From positions 576,830,606-576,894,605 of the forward strand of contig OX422217.1 in the NCBI GenBank assembly GCA_949130495.1: a stretch of 64,000 nucleotides of DNA, given 5' to 3'. Shown piece after piece: positions 33,325 through 45,796 of this stretch. This DNA is from Sambucus nigra (taxonomy: Eukaryota > Streptophyta > Magnoliopsida > Dipsacales > Adoxaceae). The stretch's first letter is position 1. Each line of letters opens with the position of its first letter. Under the pieces are notes generated by a model. The model was not told the origin of the DNA. It was given only the letters and a program-made list of their open reading frames with translations, and ran no database searches. The position numbers were made by a program, and so were the translations under genes.

Positions 33325-34565
33325 TATTTGTCATCTTTATTATGTTTGAGTTGGATTTTGCATGTTCATTAGCAACATTGCGGTGATATGAAATGGTAAA
33401 AAATCAACATGTAGTTGGGTTTGAAATTTCTCTCTTTAGTCAATTAAAAATCAAGTAAGTCTCGAGTTCTATCTTTTGATGGGTTATTCTTTGTCTTTGT
33501 AATGGACTTAATATAAATCATTTTAGAAGCAAAGTTTGTCTTTGTTGTGATGTTAAGTATTATACAACTCAAACTATTTTTGAAGTGATTGTTTCGGTTT
33601 AGATCGAAGTAGTCATTGAGGATAATGGATGTCCATCAAATAATCCTTATGAACATAATTGGATTGACTACTTCGCTGATTCCATACGACCTTAGGTGTA
33701 CTTTTGAGTTTTCAAACAAAGATATTCAATATATAAATCATATCCCATTTTCCATAAAAGCTTTATGGCCATGTCTTATCATTTTGAAAAGAAGTTAACT
33801 AAGGTAGCATTATCGGTTTGTACATAGCAAATGAGGTATTAAATGAGTCTTGAAAACACAATACAAGTGTATTTTGAAAAGCTTTTAGTCTCGGGTGGTT
33901 TTCGACTAGACTAAAAGATGTTTTTTTTGTGTGTAAAGGTAGGTGTTTTTAAAGTTCTTTGACCATGTCTTAACTTTTTTAGTCAAATCATGTGTAAGAT
34001 GTACAACTATCTTTAGCTATAAACATATATATGTGTAAGCTCTAAAACTAGATTTAGTTTTAGCGTGTAAACTTGGGTGTATCTAATTTCAGATTCAGTT
34101 AATGATTTAGTTATAATGTCATCTCTTGCTTTAACACTAATCATGGATAATATATGCGTGGGCATACCTATAAACTATAATATATGAATAGATGAATACA
34201 TAACTACAATATACTAAAATATGAGATGAAGTCCAAATGATCCTTCAAATAACAATGGATTACCCACAAATATTACATATATTTAAAAAAAACATATATA
34301 ACATGAAAGAACAAATATACACTAAATACATATACATATTATCAAATACAAGTGTACACAACAACTACTACTAAAAATAATATCAATAATAATAACTTAT
34401 TCACAACTAATATTACATATACTTAAAAAACATATATAACATTAAAACATAATTTTACACTAGATAAAAAAAAAACATAATGAATTCGTAATGGGAAGAA
34501 GAAATTTTTTAATGAGTTAATAGTTAAGAATTTAAAACCAAATAAATAATGAACACAAGGAGTAT

Positions 34566-34596
<31 letters not shown>

Positions 34597-34913
34597 CCCA
34601 ACGTGATGGTGATGTTGTCATGGATTTTTGTTGTTATTAGTTATAGTGCCAAACAAATGGGCGTTCAACGTTGGTTTAGATTATACCTATCTTCATTAGT
34701 TTAAGTGTACGCCTTTTGTTAAATCCATGTTATTTATATGAGGTTCCGGAAGGACTATTAGTTTGTTTGGAGTTTTTTTTTTCTTTTACATGGTGGATAG
34801 TCTTACAAACAGAATAAATTTTGCCTAAATTTTCTAAATTGTTTACACTAATAATATATAAAATATGCAATAATTACATTATACGCGACTTTATACTTTT
34901 TAAAATTATATGT

Positions 34914-34940
34914 GTGCCTTCAGGTACGGGCATACCCTAT
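34914..34940 (+). repeat. Recurring hairpin-tail motif, copy 2
   Basis: GTGCCTTCAGGTACGGGCAT then ACCCTAT, followed at once by a (TG)n(TA)n microsatellite. About 60 bases of upstream sequence are also alike between this copy and copy 3. Confidence 0.4.

Positions 34941-35002
<62 letters not shown>
34940..35002 (+). repeat. TG/TA compound microsatellite
   Basis: (TG)9-10 followed by an almost pure TA tract. Confidence 0.93.
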
Positions 35003-35285
35003 ACTCAAGAGTAATGTTATGAGTCCAAATATATAACCCCCAAATCACCTCAAATCAATTGACATATCGTTAAAATATCGCATAGTTTCATTATTAACAT
35101 ACAAAGATACAACATTATATTACTTTCTTAACTCATTTGAGAGATGACTTGGGACATTTTACTTAGACTCAAATCATTATCCTTGAGCATAAAAATAAAA
35201 AGGATAAAGTAATATACAAACTAACAAAAATAAAAATGACACACACCTATAATAATAAACATGGATGCGTGTATACAAGTGAAAC

Positions 35286-35318
<33 letters not shown>

Positions 35319-35615
35319 AAGCACACACACACAAAAAAAAAACACAAAAAAAAACACATGGGAGGTTAGGTAAGGCTATGGACATGGTTTTGGGACGGTA
35401 TTTTCTGGGCAATTGGTTTTCTCGAGTCACACAAAATCCGAATTTAGCACTTTTGATCACTTTTTTACTGCACTTGGCATGAATTATGCCTTCTGAAATT
35501 GCAATTGCGTGCTGACTTACAAGATAAATAAAATACACAAAAGGGTCAATATTTTTGAGAACTAGCAATTAAAATGTGTTTATTTGAGGTATGAATTTAA
35601 CACTTTGGGGTTCTT

Positions 35616-36163
35616 AACAATGTCATTTGTCCAAGGGTCAAAGAGTTTGGAGTAAATTAAAGATGAATCTATTGCATGGATACTACGGTGGAATGGTAAT
35701 GGAAAATTTGAGATAGTTGGGCCTTAAGGAGAGAAATTTACTCTATATTTGACTTCAAAAATATGTGACTGTAGGTGATGTAATTTAACTGATATACCTT
35801 GGTGTCTAGTGGTTGTTGCCCTCTATTATTTGGGACAAGAGCTAGAAAGATTTGTGAACTAGACTAGTTATGCAGAGACATACATAAACACATGTTCAAC
35901 CCCATTAATGGAAGGGACCTATGGCCAAAACCAGAACTGAACACCATCATCCCATGTCTTATACAAACCAACCTTGAAGCCCTAAAAATGTAAGGAGTTG
36001 GGTGGAAGGTGAACCACCTGCTGTAAATAAATTCAAACTACGGAGGAAACGGGTGACAATGATATGTAAGGTTTATGGGAACAAGGGGAATAACAAGAGA
36101 TGATGTTCAAATAAGAACATAAATGAGGTTGATGGGAGTAGGGGAGGCAATTAAGGGGCTAGT
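35616..36163 (+). pseudogene. Mutator-like (MULE/MuDR) transposase C-terminal pseudogene
   Basis: DNA transposase relic, read in pieces on the plus strand. In order: NNVICPRVKEF; SIAWILRWNGNGKFEIVGP (with a stop after it); GEKFTLYLTSKICDCR then NLTDIPWCLVV and ALYYLGQELERFVN, which correspond to the SWIM zinc finger (CxC ... LTGIPCxH) of MULE transposases; YAETYINT, then after a frameshift MFNPINGRDLWPKPELNTII; then, after another shift, the linker EPPAVNKFKLRRKR and CKVYGNKGNNKR, a decayed CCHC knuckle in which the second Cys and the His are lost. This order matches the C-terminal third of plant MULE transposases. The catalytic core upstream is not recognised. No inverted repeats found. A possible 75-base intron follows (GTAAGT at 36164 to TTCAG at 36238). 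Confidence 0.82.
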
Positions 36164-37375
36164 GTAAGTATTTATTTTTTTGCATTTGGTTTACAATTGA
36201 ATATGATGTCTAACAATTGAATATTGTTGTTTATTCAGGTGACAGGCAGGGAAAAGGTGTTGCAGGTAATCTAATAACACCAGGTCTTTTACAAGCGCCT
36301 CCAACTGCACAAAATTAATGAAATGTTCACTTTTAGCCCCGATTTATTATTTTGTTAACTTTAGTCAGTTTTATTTGCAGTCTGGTCCCTTGGGTTGCTT
36401 CACTTTTTTTATCGTGGGGCCACTTTTGGAGTGGGATCTTTTGTATTAGTAATGTATACTGAAAATGGTTTTTATTGGGGCTAATTTATGTAGTTGAGTT
36501 AATGGTTTCAATACTATATAGAGGTTGCATAAACTTCACCAGTACATGAACTGAACATTAATGCCTTTCTATTAGTATATAAATCGAATTTTAATGCCTT
36601 TGTATTATCGCATAAACTGCATTAGTGTATCCATTACATCATGTAGCAAATTACATCAATTCCATTGGGGTTTTGACATTTAATCTATTTTCCACTTCAC
36701 ATTACATAAAACAAAAACCAAAAATTGCCAAAAGACCAACATCCAACACGTTCACAACCCCTTCCCCTGTTTCTACCCACATCAGCTTCAAGTGCCCTAA
36801 TACGACGAAGAAGACCGTGAATCATGTTCATTGATTTTGACCACATTGGAGGATCCTTCCACACAAAGTACCCACGTGTTGAACAAAAATAAGACTTCCT
36901 CCCATGGTTTGATTCAGTCCATGAGGTATAATCCTGAATAAAATTTCCATACTAGTGCATTCCTTTCATGGTCTTCTTCTTTCTTTTCTCTTTTTTTTCT
37001 TTCTTCTTTATTCATTCTTCTTCTATCTTTGTTTTTCTTCTTGTTGCTCAATGATTTCTACCTAAAAGGTCATAGATGGGAGGGCTTGGCCTAATCCTCG
37101 CCACAAAACTCAACGCGTCAGCTAATTTGGGCAACTTGCATTGGCAGTGGAAGTATGGGGGGTTAAGTGAGAAATTTGAAAGTCCATGTGGTGAACTGTA
37201 GGGGGTCAAGTGTACTTAAATATTTTTCTTAAATAGGGCCGATAGTCCTATAAACATAGGAAACTCTGTCCAAAATTTTAAATTATTTGTGATATATAAG
37301 AAACTTTTTTACTTAAATTATACACGACATACTATGGAAGAAAATTATATTTGTACCTTCAGGCACGGACATACT

Positions 37376-37409
<34 letters not shown>

Positions 37410-37452
37410 CATATCGTAAAGGTTAATTTAATTCGTTTAGGGCAATAACACA

Positions 37453-37488
<36 letters not shown>

Positions 37489-37559
37489 ATGTCTCTTTTC
37501 AGAAATTCCTTGTGTACCTTATGTTGTTAATTTTTTACATATTCCTCTCCCTCATCCAC
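36164..37559. other. Spacer, no supported gene
   Basis: Holds the candidate intron after the MULE relic, a third copy of the tail-like motif (37353-37378), a GT microsatellite (37380-37409) and an AT microsatellite (37455-37485). The short plus frame at 36625-36834 is not recognised. Confidence 0.55.
37353..37378 (+). repeat. Recurring hairpin-tail motif, copy 3
   Basis: GTACCTTCAGGCACGGACAT then ACTCGT, again followed by a GT microsatellite and, a little later, an AT tract. Same AAAATTATAT context upstream as copy 2. Confidence 0.4.
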
Positions 37560-40282
37560 GTGCATGCATCCTCCCCTATGTTAATTCATTACCTCGTCTC
37601 TATCGTGATGTGAGCGTGGGCCATATCATCCCGAAGATATCATCTTAACTATGAGATGTAGAATACATCGTGAATACGGTGCAACTGCTCTGGAAACCCC
37701 AATTTGTATGCCAAGGGCCCTATCCTCTCTATAATGGGAAATGGTCCTACGTACCTCGGAGCCAATTTCCCCTTCGTCCCGAATCTCATTACTCCTTTCA
37801 TAGGAGACACACACAGTAATACTTGGTCCCCCATGCAAAACTCTCGGAACAACCTCTTTGCTTCGACGTAGCTTTTCTACCTGTCCTGGGGTACCCGAAT
37901 GCGACTCTAGATTAACTCTACCTTATCTGACGTCTCCTGAATTACCTCTAGTCCGAAAAAATTATTGTCCCCAACCTATAACCAACAAGCGGGAGAACAA
38001 CAAGGTCTTAAATACAACGCCTCAAATGGGTCCATGCCGATCTTAAAATTATAGGAGTTATTATACGCGAACTCCACCAGTGGAAGATACAACTCCCAAC
38101 CCCCTACAAAATCAAGGACACGCATGCGTAACATATCCTCCAACATCTGATTGGTATGATTTGTCTATCCATCCGTCTGTGGGTGATAAGTTGAACTCAA
38201 TCTCAACTCTGTACCCATGGCCTCCTGAAAGCTCTCCTAGAAGCGTGACACGAAAATCTTGTCTCTATCAGACACGATGTCCAAGGGCACCCCATGCAAA
38301 TCTCACTACCTCAGTAACAAATAACTGCGCATATTATCCCGTAGTGTAGTCTGTATGTACTGGAAGGAAGTGAGATATCTTGGTCAACCGATCCATTTTA
38401 CCTATATGGAATCGTGACCCCATTGTGATGTAGGCAGCCCAGTAATGAAATCCATGGGAATGCTCTCCCATTTCCACTTTGGTATCTCCAACGGCTGAAG
38501 TAACCCTGGCGGTCTCTGGTGGTCGACCTTTACCATTTGACAAGTAGTACATTTGTACACGAACTCCACAATGTCCTTCTTCATCCCACTTTCCCAGTAC
38601 TATTGCCTCATATCCTGGTACATTTTATCCCCTTCGAGATGTACCATAAATCTAGACCCATGAGACTGTGTCATCACTGAATGACGTAAATCATCTCCCT
38701 CCGGGACCACCAATCTCCCATTAAACCTCAAACCCCCATCAGAACTCACTGAATAGGACTCATCACCCTCAGCTAAGTGCCGTACAATCTGATCCTGACA
38801 GAACATATCTTCTACTTGAACCTGGATCACCCTCGTAACAATCTCTGGTGTGACTGTCATCACGGATATGAAGGATCGGGCTATTGCCTCCTGATGTCCC
38901 AATTATTTCCACTTCACTTTCCATACTTCTGCTACCTCACCTACCGGACTAAAGCTTAATGCATCAGCAACTATGTTAGCCCTTCCCCAGATGGTACTGT
39001 ATCTCGAACTGGTACTCCTTCACAAACTCAAGCCATCTGCGCTAATGCGTGTTCAACTCCCACTGAGTGAATAATTATTGCGGTGACTTATGGTATATGA
39101 ATAAGCGAAACTTATCCCCCCAAAAGTAATGTCTCCAAATCCATAATGCAAACACGACCGTTGCTAGCTCCAGGTAGTGGTTGGGGTAATTTCTTTCATG
39201 AGGCTTAAGCTTGCGAGAGGCATATTCTATAGCCTACTTCTTCTGTTGAAGTACTCCACTGATTTCTCGTAAAGAGGCATCAGTATACACCAGGTACTCC
39301 ACTCTTGGACTAGGTAAATCAAGAACTTGTGCCAAAGTCAGCTTATCCTTCAGCTCGTCAAAAGCTAAATGACAAGCATCATCCCATACGTATGGTACCC
39401 CCTTTCGAGTCAGATTCATTAATGGACCCGCTATCATTGAAAATACTCGAATGAACCGCCTGTAGTACCCGGCTAACCCCAAGAAACTACGCACCTTTAT
39501 GGGTGTCATGGGCTATCCCCAATCCCTCACTGCCAACACTTTTCTTGGGTCAACTGATATCCCCAACTCCGACACAACGTGCCCCAGAAATTGTACCTCT
39601 CGTAACTAGAATCTTCACTTCTGATACTTAGCATACAACTGATGCTCTCGTAGAGTCAGAAGAACCTGTCTCAAGTGCTCGGCATGCTCCTCCTCAGTCT
39701 GTGAATAAATTCGGATGTCATCTTTGAATCCAATAACAAACTGATCCAAGAACTCCCTGAACACTCGGTTCATTAAGTCCATGAATACGGCTGAAGAATT
39801 TTTCAGTCCAAACGGCATGACTCTGAACTCATAGGACCCATATCTCGTCAAGAAAGCAGTCTTCGACACATCTTGCTCCATAATCCGTAGCTGATGGTAT
39901 CCCGATCTCAAGTCTATCTTTGAAAAAAATTCAGCTCCCCTTAGCTAGTCAAACTTGTCATCGATTTGGGCAACAGATACTTATTCTGTATCGTGACCTT
40001 ATTCAACTCCCGTTAGTACACACACAACCTCAGTGAACCATCTATCTTTTTCACTAACAACACCGGAGCGCCCCCAAGGCGAGGTGATCCTATAAATGAA
40101 GCCCTGGCCTAACAGCTGTGCTATTGGATCTCGTAAATCCCTCATCTAGGATGGAGCCATACGGTACGGTGCACGTGCTATTGGTCGAGTTCCCGTCATC
40201 AATTTTATAATGAAATCTATGTCCCTAATGGGAGGTAAGGTCGGTATCTCATAGAATACATCCTAACACTCACAAACAACAG
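37560..40282 (-). pseudogene. Ty3 chromovirus-type pol relic (reverse transcriptase, RNase H, integrase)
   Basis: Minus strand, heavily broken. It opens with VVCE and DVFYEIPTLPPIRDIDF near 40290-40220, then [46 protein letters not shown] and the catalytic region [18 protein letters not shown] (usual Ile/Val-Asp-Asp now Lys-Asp-Asp). RNase H: AFDELKDKLT, YTDASLREISGVL and RKLKPHERNYPNHYLEL. Integrase: CTTCQMVKVDHQRP, LPLVEFAYNNSY (near 38090-38055), and the C-terminal GDQVLLCVSPMKGVMRFG and GKLAPRYVGPF. The last motif is the GPY/F module of the Tekay/Del type. No chromodomain, 3' LTR, gag or protease is seen. The 5' half is cut off by the insertion of the older SIRE element at about 40283. 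Confidence 0.88.
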
Positions 40283-41561
40283 TGAAGTTGCAAGGTTATA
40301 TTAACTAAGTTTATTTCGTGGAATACACACAAACAACCCAATTAAAATTAGCTAAGAAGAGATATTTCCCAATTTTAATATCTATTACAGATTTAAAAGT
40401 TAGAAAGAACAATTTCCAATTAATGTGATGAGATTGATAAAATGATTAATTGAAATAAAATTATCCATTTTATCCTAAGCATACATCTATGTGATTTAGT
40501 AAAGGAAATTGAGAAAAACACAACCACAACGCCCCAATGTACGAGGAAAACCCAAATGGGAAAAATCTCGAATGACTGGGCCTAGAAAAAATCCACTACA
40601 AAATAGGTTTTAAAAGAGACTCAAAATACTTACAGACATTGACTCACTCAAGACATGCTTAAGCCGTCCTCGACCTCCGAATTTGTAGTACGCGAAGCTC
40701 CAAAGCGTTGCTCTACACTACTTGTGTCGCGGTATCCACTGAAGCCCAAAACACCGTCTCCACTAAGCTTGAATGCAGAGATCCACCGCAAACTTGCTTG
40801 TTGAATGTCAAGTTAATTGTAAGGGGTTTTGTTTGAAAAGTTGAAAATGGTGTTGTAGATTGATTTTTCCAAAAGGAGGGAAGTTATGACAAATGATCTC
40901 ATAAGGATATAAAACTTCATTCGTTAGAGAAACTGATTTTCATCCATATATTATAACTGAAAAAGTAGTGGACCAAAATAGTTTTTGTAAAATAACTGCC
41001 CGAAAATAAGTTAAAATTTTCAAATTTGGTAGATCTCGTTCGAACGAGGTCATTCGAACGACATGTCGTTCGAACGAGTTATCTAACGATGTTCCAGTGT
41101 AGAATTAGATAGGTCGACAGAAATCTCGTTCGAACGAAATTTCTAATGAGCCTCTAACGAGTTTCCAGTGTGGCCTGAGGAATGTCGTTAGATCCAGGTC
41201 GTTCGAATGACCTGGAGAAATTTCGAACGAGATGTCAGATTTTTCATAGAGAAGGTTAATAAATTTCAAAAATAATTCTTTACAGAAATTGAATTTTTGT
41301 GAACTTTACTCTATGTGAACTTTACTCTATATGAAAATTTCTCATTAATATAAAAAAAATACTCCAACACTTAAAATGATTTTGGTCATATACCTTTTAG
41401 AAGAGTGAACATGATGTCCATATTGATGTCGCGTGAACTTTGGATGCAATGCTTGAATCTTTACGGTTAAATGATGCTTGATGAGGAATGACCCAAAATT
41501 GTTTTGTCCAACGGAATGTAGCCAAAATTACAAATGACTCGATTGGAAATTTGTGCTTAAA
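40283..41561 (-). repeat. 3' LTR of the older SIRE element (LTR-C)
   Basis: Homologous to 42405-43975: shared landmarks are CCTAAGCAT, CGATGTACGAGG-like sequence (40538), the palindrome array and the end GATTGGAAATTTGTGCTTAAA. Holds three exact TCGTTCGAACGA (41036, 41066, 41126) plus variants. The left boundary (TGAAG at 40283) is approximate. About 1.28 kb versus 1.57-1.64 kb in the younger copies. Confidence 0.75.
41036..41235. repeat. TCGTTCGAACGA palindrome array in LTR-C
   Basis: Three exact 12-base palindromes and several one-mismatch forms (CATTCGAACGA, TCGTTCGAATGA, TTTCGAACGAG), interspersed with GTTCCAGTGT. Confidence 0.88.
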
Positions 41562-41575
41562 AATCTCCCCTTTTG
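41562..41575 (-). other. Polypurine tract of the older SIRE element
   Basis: Minus-strand CAAAAGGGGAGAT next to the LTR, comparable with the tract of the younger element (43976-43990). Confidence 0.65.
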
Positions 41576-42186
41576 GATATTCCAGGACAAAACAGAATAA
41601 TAAAAAAGAAATAAAAAGACTGAATTTTCTAAGCCAGCCGTCAAGCCGATTCTAAAAGCCCGTCCCAAAAACCCAAATAAAAAGGCAGACTAAGTAACAC
41701 GACTGACGATGCTATATAAGATTAGGTGATCTATCCTACACACATGAAACAACAAATTCATAAACGCATGGGGAAGTAGAGAATGAAAAACATATAAAAT
41801 AGTGTGTTATGAGAGATTAAAGCATATGTTGTGAATAATTAATGAACTCCCCCTAAAATATGCATATGTTGACTATTAAGAGATTAACTCCCCTTAAATT
41901 ATGAATTCCCCCTATCAATATTTCTCCCCCTTTTTTTTCGGAAAACACAAAGGGATAAATAGCCTGCATGTTAAAAGGTAATCGAGAGAATAATAGGCAA
42001 TAAAACCAATAAGAATAACTGATTAAGGGAATAACATGATAATTCATTAACCAAAGGTAAATGCAAAAGATCCAATGCGCATACAGGTCATAAGGAAAAA
42101 ATCCAAACGAAATAAAACGATACAAGAAAGAAAATATTCCACTCAGCCTCACAATAACAATGATAAAGGAGTGAAAACAACGTAAA
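41576..42186. other. 3' untranslated region of the older SIRE element
   Basis: Non-coding stretch between the env-position stop codon and the polypurine tract; CCCCCT-rich runs (41850-41935) are purine runs on the element's own strand. No gene seen. Confidence 0.55.
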
Positions 42187-42399
42187 TCAAGGGGCAGGAG
42201 AATCATAGGTAGAATCATCGGTAAGGGAGCCGTAACCGGATGAGCCTACACCTCGACGCATCTCCATGTGGCGAATGGCCTCAAGGTGCTCCAATAAAAG
42301 AGAATCCCTACGAGCCTATGCTTCATCTCTGCACGCTTGAGCCTTCTCCCGGCGATCTTGAGCCTCCCTTTCCTGCTGTATTGAAACTAAAAGCTCCTG
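42187..42399 (-). pseudogene. SIRE env-position ORF, C-terminal part
   Basis: Minus strand, continuing the frame from 49357 once the younger element is removed: LQELLVSIQQEREAQDRREK, a charged, Gln/Glu/Arg-rich segment that looks like a coiled coil, one in-frame TAG (expected Gln), ARRDSLLLEHLEAIRHMEMR, then a Gly/Ser tail ending DDSTYDSPAP and TGA at 42187. The reading frame runs straight across the CAACA target site. Confidence 0.8.
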
Positions 42400-42404
42400 C
42401 AACA
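42400..42404. repeat. Target-site duplication CAACA, left copy (gag-only SIRE)
   Basis: Precedes TGAAGACG; pairs with 49352-49356. Confidence 0.92.
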
Positions 42405-42431
42405 TGAAGACGTGAGTTTTTATAATTCAAT

Positions 42432-42443
42432 GCTCTGATACCA
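42432..42443 (-). other. Primer-site-like sequence inside LTR-A
   Basis: Minus-strand TGGTATCAGAGC lies 28 bases inside the LTR, next to what looks like an older LTR terminus (TGTTGGAA). The same copy stands in LTR-B at 47740-47751, in addition to the true primer site at 47698-47709. Confidence 0.85.
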
Positions 42444-43436
42444 CTTGTTGGAACGCGAGTTCCCCCAATTTTAATTTTCTTTAATAAAATTAAATATTAG
42501 TATCTTCTTTTATGTGTAAATCGATATGCGGAAGCGTTAGGATGGTTCAACAAAACAAACGAACACAAATATTAAATTTCACTTAACCAATTAATTCAAG
42601 TCCTAGCATTTACCGAAGTCATATTTTTCATTTAAACAAAATAGACAAAACTAATTTGAACACATCACTTGAATTAATTAAACAATTACCCAATATTTAT
42701 TTTATCATCAAAATAAATATTAACCAATTTTATCTTTTTAACCTAAGCATGCATTATAGGTGAGTGCGAAAGATAAAATACAATAATAAATCACTACACC
42801 GCGATGTACGAGGAAAAACCTAAGACGGGAAACAACCTCGGATGGCCCTAGCCACAAGTCCACTAGATATGGATTTACAAATACAAGACAGAAAGACTTA
42901 CAACACACGACTCGATCCCTCTCAAGCCCCGACGCTTCTTCTTGTAGATACCTCTTCCTAGTGGATAACCTTGGAACTCCACCGCGGTCTCGAAATCCAC
43001 CAATCGGACTTTATATGGTCACCGTCACCCGAGCAAGGATCCTTTCTCCAAGTGGGTAATGTTGTAACAAAAATCTTCTCCTTTCTTTATGGGATGTAGA
43101 AGAAAACTCGAAACTTCTCTTTGAACGGAAGATGAACCCGATGCCAAAACTCCAAGCAAGATGTATATATATGAACTTGGATACATAAAACTATGGGTGG
43201 AAACTAGAGTGGTAAATGATTTTCTCTTTGCAAATTAACACTCAAAAACTAAGAACATTTTCCTTAAATAACTTTTCTCTCAAACTCTCTCTAAGAGATG
43301 AAAACAGAATGGAAAAGTTAAGTTGAAAAATGTTATTCCCGCACATAATAAAGTCTGAAAAATTTGGTTAAGAACCAAGTGGGGAAGTGGGTGAAAAATT
43401 GCTTAAAACTGCCAAAAACTGTTCCCGCCTGGCATC

Positions 43437-43600
43437 TCGTTCGAACGAGTCTTCTAACGAAGTTCTAGTATGAATTCCTTAGAAACTCGTTGGAAATCTC
43501 GTTAGAATGACAATCTCGTTCGAACGACATTTCGAATGAAGTTCCAGTATGCCTTAATGGGAAGTGGTTGGTAATCTCGTTCGAACGACATATCGAACGA
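43437..43600. repeat. TCGTTCGAACGA palindrome array in LTR-A
   Basis: Three exact palindromes in degenerate units of about 60-80 bases that also share CGAA(C/T)GAAGTTC-AGTATG. Confidence 0.9.
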
Positions 43601-43975
43601 ACTTCCAGAAAGTTTGGAAAATTCGATTTTAGCCTAGAAAACTTTATAAACTTATTTTAAAGTTCTAATTAATTCTTTGTGAAAATAAAACACATTTTTT
43701 ATTAAACCTAACACCCAATAAAACTTGTTCCAAGCTCCTATATATATAATATTTCATTCATACCTTGGGATCATGGAACCATAGTTGATGACGTAGAAAC
43801 GAGGCACGCAAACCAGCATATTGATGAAGCTTTATACTCTTTCCCGCTATGTCTTCAACAAACACTTCATAGGCTTGAGACTATTACAATTAAATACAAT
43901 CCTATGAATAAATGTTTTTGTCCGGAATTGAGCCAAAACTATATATGGACTCAATTGGAAATTTGTGTCCTTACA

Positions 43976-43990
43976 AATCTCCCCCTTTGG
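43976..43990 (-). other. Polypurine tract of the gag-only SIRE element
   Basis: Minus-strand AAAGGGGGAGATT abutting the 3' LTR. Confidence 0.82.
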
Positions 43991-45796
43991 CTATTCCGGG
44001 ACAAAAACCAAACAAAAATCCTAAAGGGCCGTCAAGCTCACTAGACTCAAAAACATAACCCACCCAAACTTGACTCAACCCAAGGATCAAACGCTTTGCC
44101 ATTGAAAGATGCCGCTTTAGAAGAATTCCTGCACACTTAAACAAACTCATCAAATGCATAGGAATACCAAAGTATTTAAAGCAATTAAAATAAATACTCC
44201 CCCAAAATTAATTCTCCCCTTTATCAAAATGATCAACCCAAGAAGTTAGCTACTCCCCCTAAGTTAAATCTCCTAAACTGAGATAAGATGATAAGATACT
44301 CCTCCTATAATTCTCCCCCTTTTTGTTCAGGAATAGGAAAAGGTTAAAGTTCAAATATAAAAGCTTGTTGATATTAATACTTATTGTATACACATAGAAG
44401 GACTAGAAAGCAAGGCAAAGGGAAAACAAAATATCATATATATGTACTATAGATATATATATAGATATAAACACACACATGACACAAAATACAATAAGTT
44501 TGCACACTCGTATGGCAAAAATGTATTGTACGGAAATGGAAGTGTTGGGGTGTGAACGAGTAACGATTAAATTTAGACCCAATCACTTAAAAACATGTTC
44601 ATGGAATTCTCAATTGATTGCAAACTTCATCACATTTGAATATAACCTCATGTGACAATATAATTGAACTCAATGAACAAACATACACAATGCATACAAG
44701 CCTAGCATATTGATGATTCTACAAACCAATAGAGTCATGACATGAAATTCGCAACTAGGATAAATGGACATTGTGCAAACCATTGATATACCATCCAATC
44801 TCCCCCAATAAGCATTTATATTAAATTTGAATAACTATAACAGTCAAACATAGGCCTTGGCAATTTGATTTTCATTTTAATGCCATATTTTCTATTTTTA
44901 GGCCTTTGGACCACGTATTTCTTTTAGGTCCATTTAAAACGGTGGCTTACAACCGCAAAGGATCACTTAGTCCTTTCGGAGCCCTTCCCCGTGCACATTT
45001 ATATTTATCATGTTTTCATTTTTCACACAAATCTCACGTGCAACGAATTTTGACATGCACTAGTCCTCCTAAGTTACAAATATGTAGATGACAAGATTGG
45101 AAGGAGAACGCCTCACATAGCTCAAATATACATATGAAGTTAAATATTCAAAGGAGCTCGTGCATGTGTGAATAGAGGCATATAAAAATAGAATCCATTT
45201 AAACAACACAAAAATCCAACTACTCCATGTAAGCATGGTAAAGAACATTTTAAGGATTGACAATCTAAACCAAAAGTTCTAGCCACATGGGAGCGTTAAA
45301 GGAGGGATTCAAACACAAGTATATGCCACTTAAAGTGTATCAAACTAAACTACATACAAAATAAATCTTTTTGAGTTTTTTTTAAAATTTTTAACCAAAA
45401 AAATATATATACTCAAAAGACAAACAAAAGTCAATTGAATTTTTCATTAAGCTAAAATTACCAAGAGAAAAAATCCAAATGATAAACAAAAATCTTTTTG
45501 TATTTTTCATTTAATTCAAAAAAAATGAAGAAATAAAAATACAAAAGATAAACAAAAATCATTATTCTAGCATGTGATTAAGCATGGGGAATAAACTAGA
45601 ACATTATAAAACAAGCATACATTTAGCATGTGAATATATCATGAAATACAAAAGCTAAAGTATGCAAACATATACACATTCATCCATTAGATTTAGCAAG
45701 GGAGGAAGCATGTGATAGTAAATGAGAATCAAAAACCCTATTATGCAAAGCAACTAAGTCGGATTTCCTAACCCAAATTAATGAAGAATGACTATC
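43991..45796. other. Non-coding internal region of the gag-only element (pol missing)
   Basis: From the end of gag to the polypurine tract there is no pol homology in any frame. Part of it (around 44845-44905) resembles the non-coding region of the older relative at 51430-51480 (CCTTGGCAATT ... ATTTTTAGGC), so this is the normal 3' untranslated segment joined to gag by an internal deletion. Confidence 0.7.

Larger units (their letters stand above)
33325..35615. other. Spacer, no gene; microsatellites
   Basis: The first bases are the original 3' flank of the L8 retrocopy before the Athila insertion. No protein family is recognised in any frame. Simple repeats: GA tract 34566-34596, TG then TA tract 34940-35002, AAT tract 35286-35317 followed by CA. 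A tail-like motif copy is at 34914-34940. Confidence 0.6.
42405..43975 (-). repeat. 3' LTR of the gag-only SIRE element (LTR-A), 1571 bp
   Basis: Matches LTR-B (47713-49351). Contains a primer-site-like GCTCTGATACCA at 42432-42443 inside the LTR, three exact TCGTTCGAACGA (43437, 43516, 43577), and a TATATATA stretch at 43164-43172 as possible minus-strand TATA box. Confidence 0.94.

Noticed and set aside
35221..35568. 115-codon minus frame and 73-codon plus frame
   Set aside because: Both are driven by the AAT and CA microsatellites (poly-Ile and similar runs).
42449..42460. LTR-A boundary placed at TGTTGGAA, next to the primer-site-like sequence
   Set aside because: The CAACA target duplication abuts TGAAGACG at 42405, and the partner LTR has a second primer site beyond TGAAGACG, so the end lies further out.
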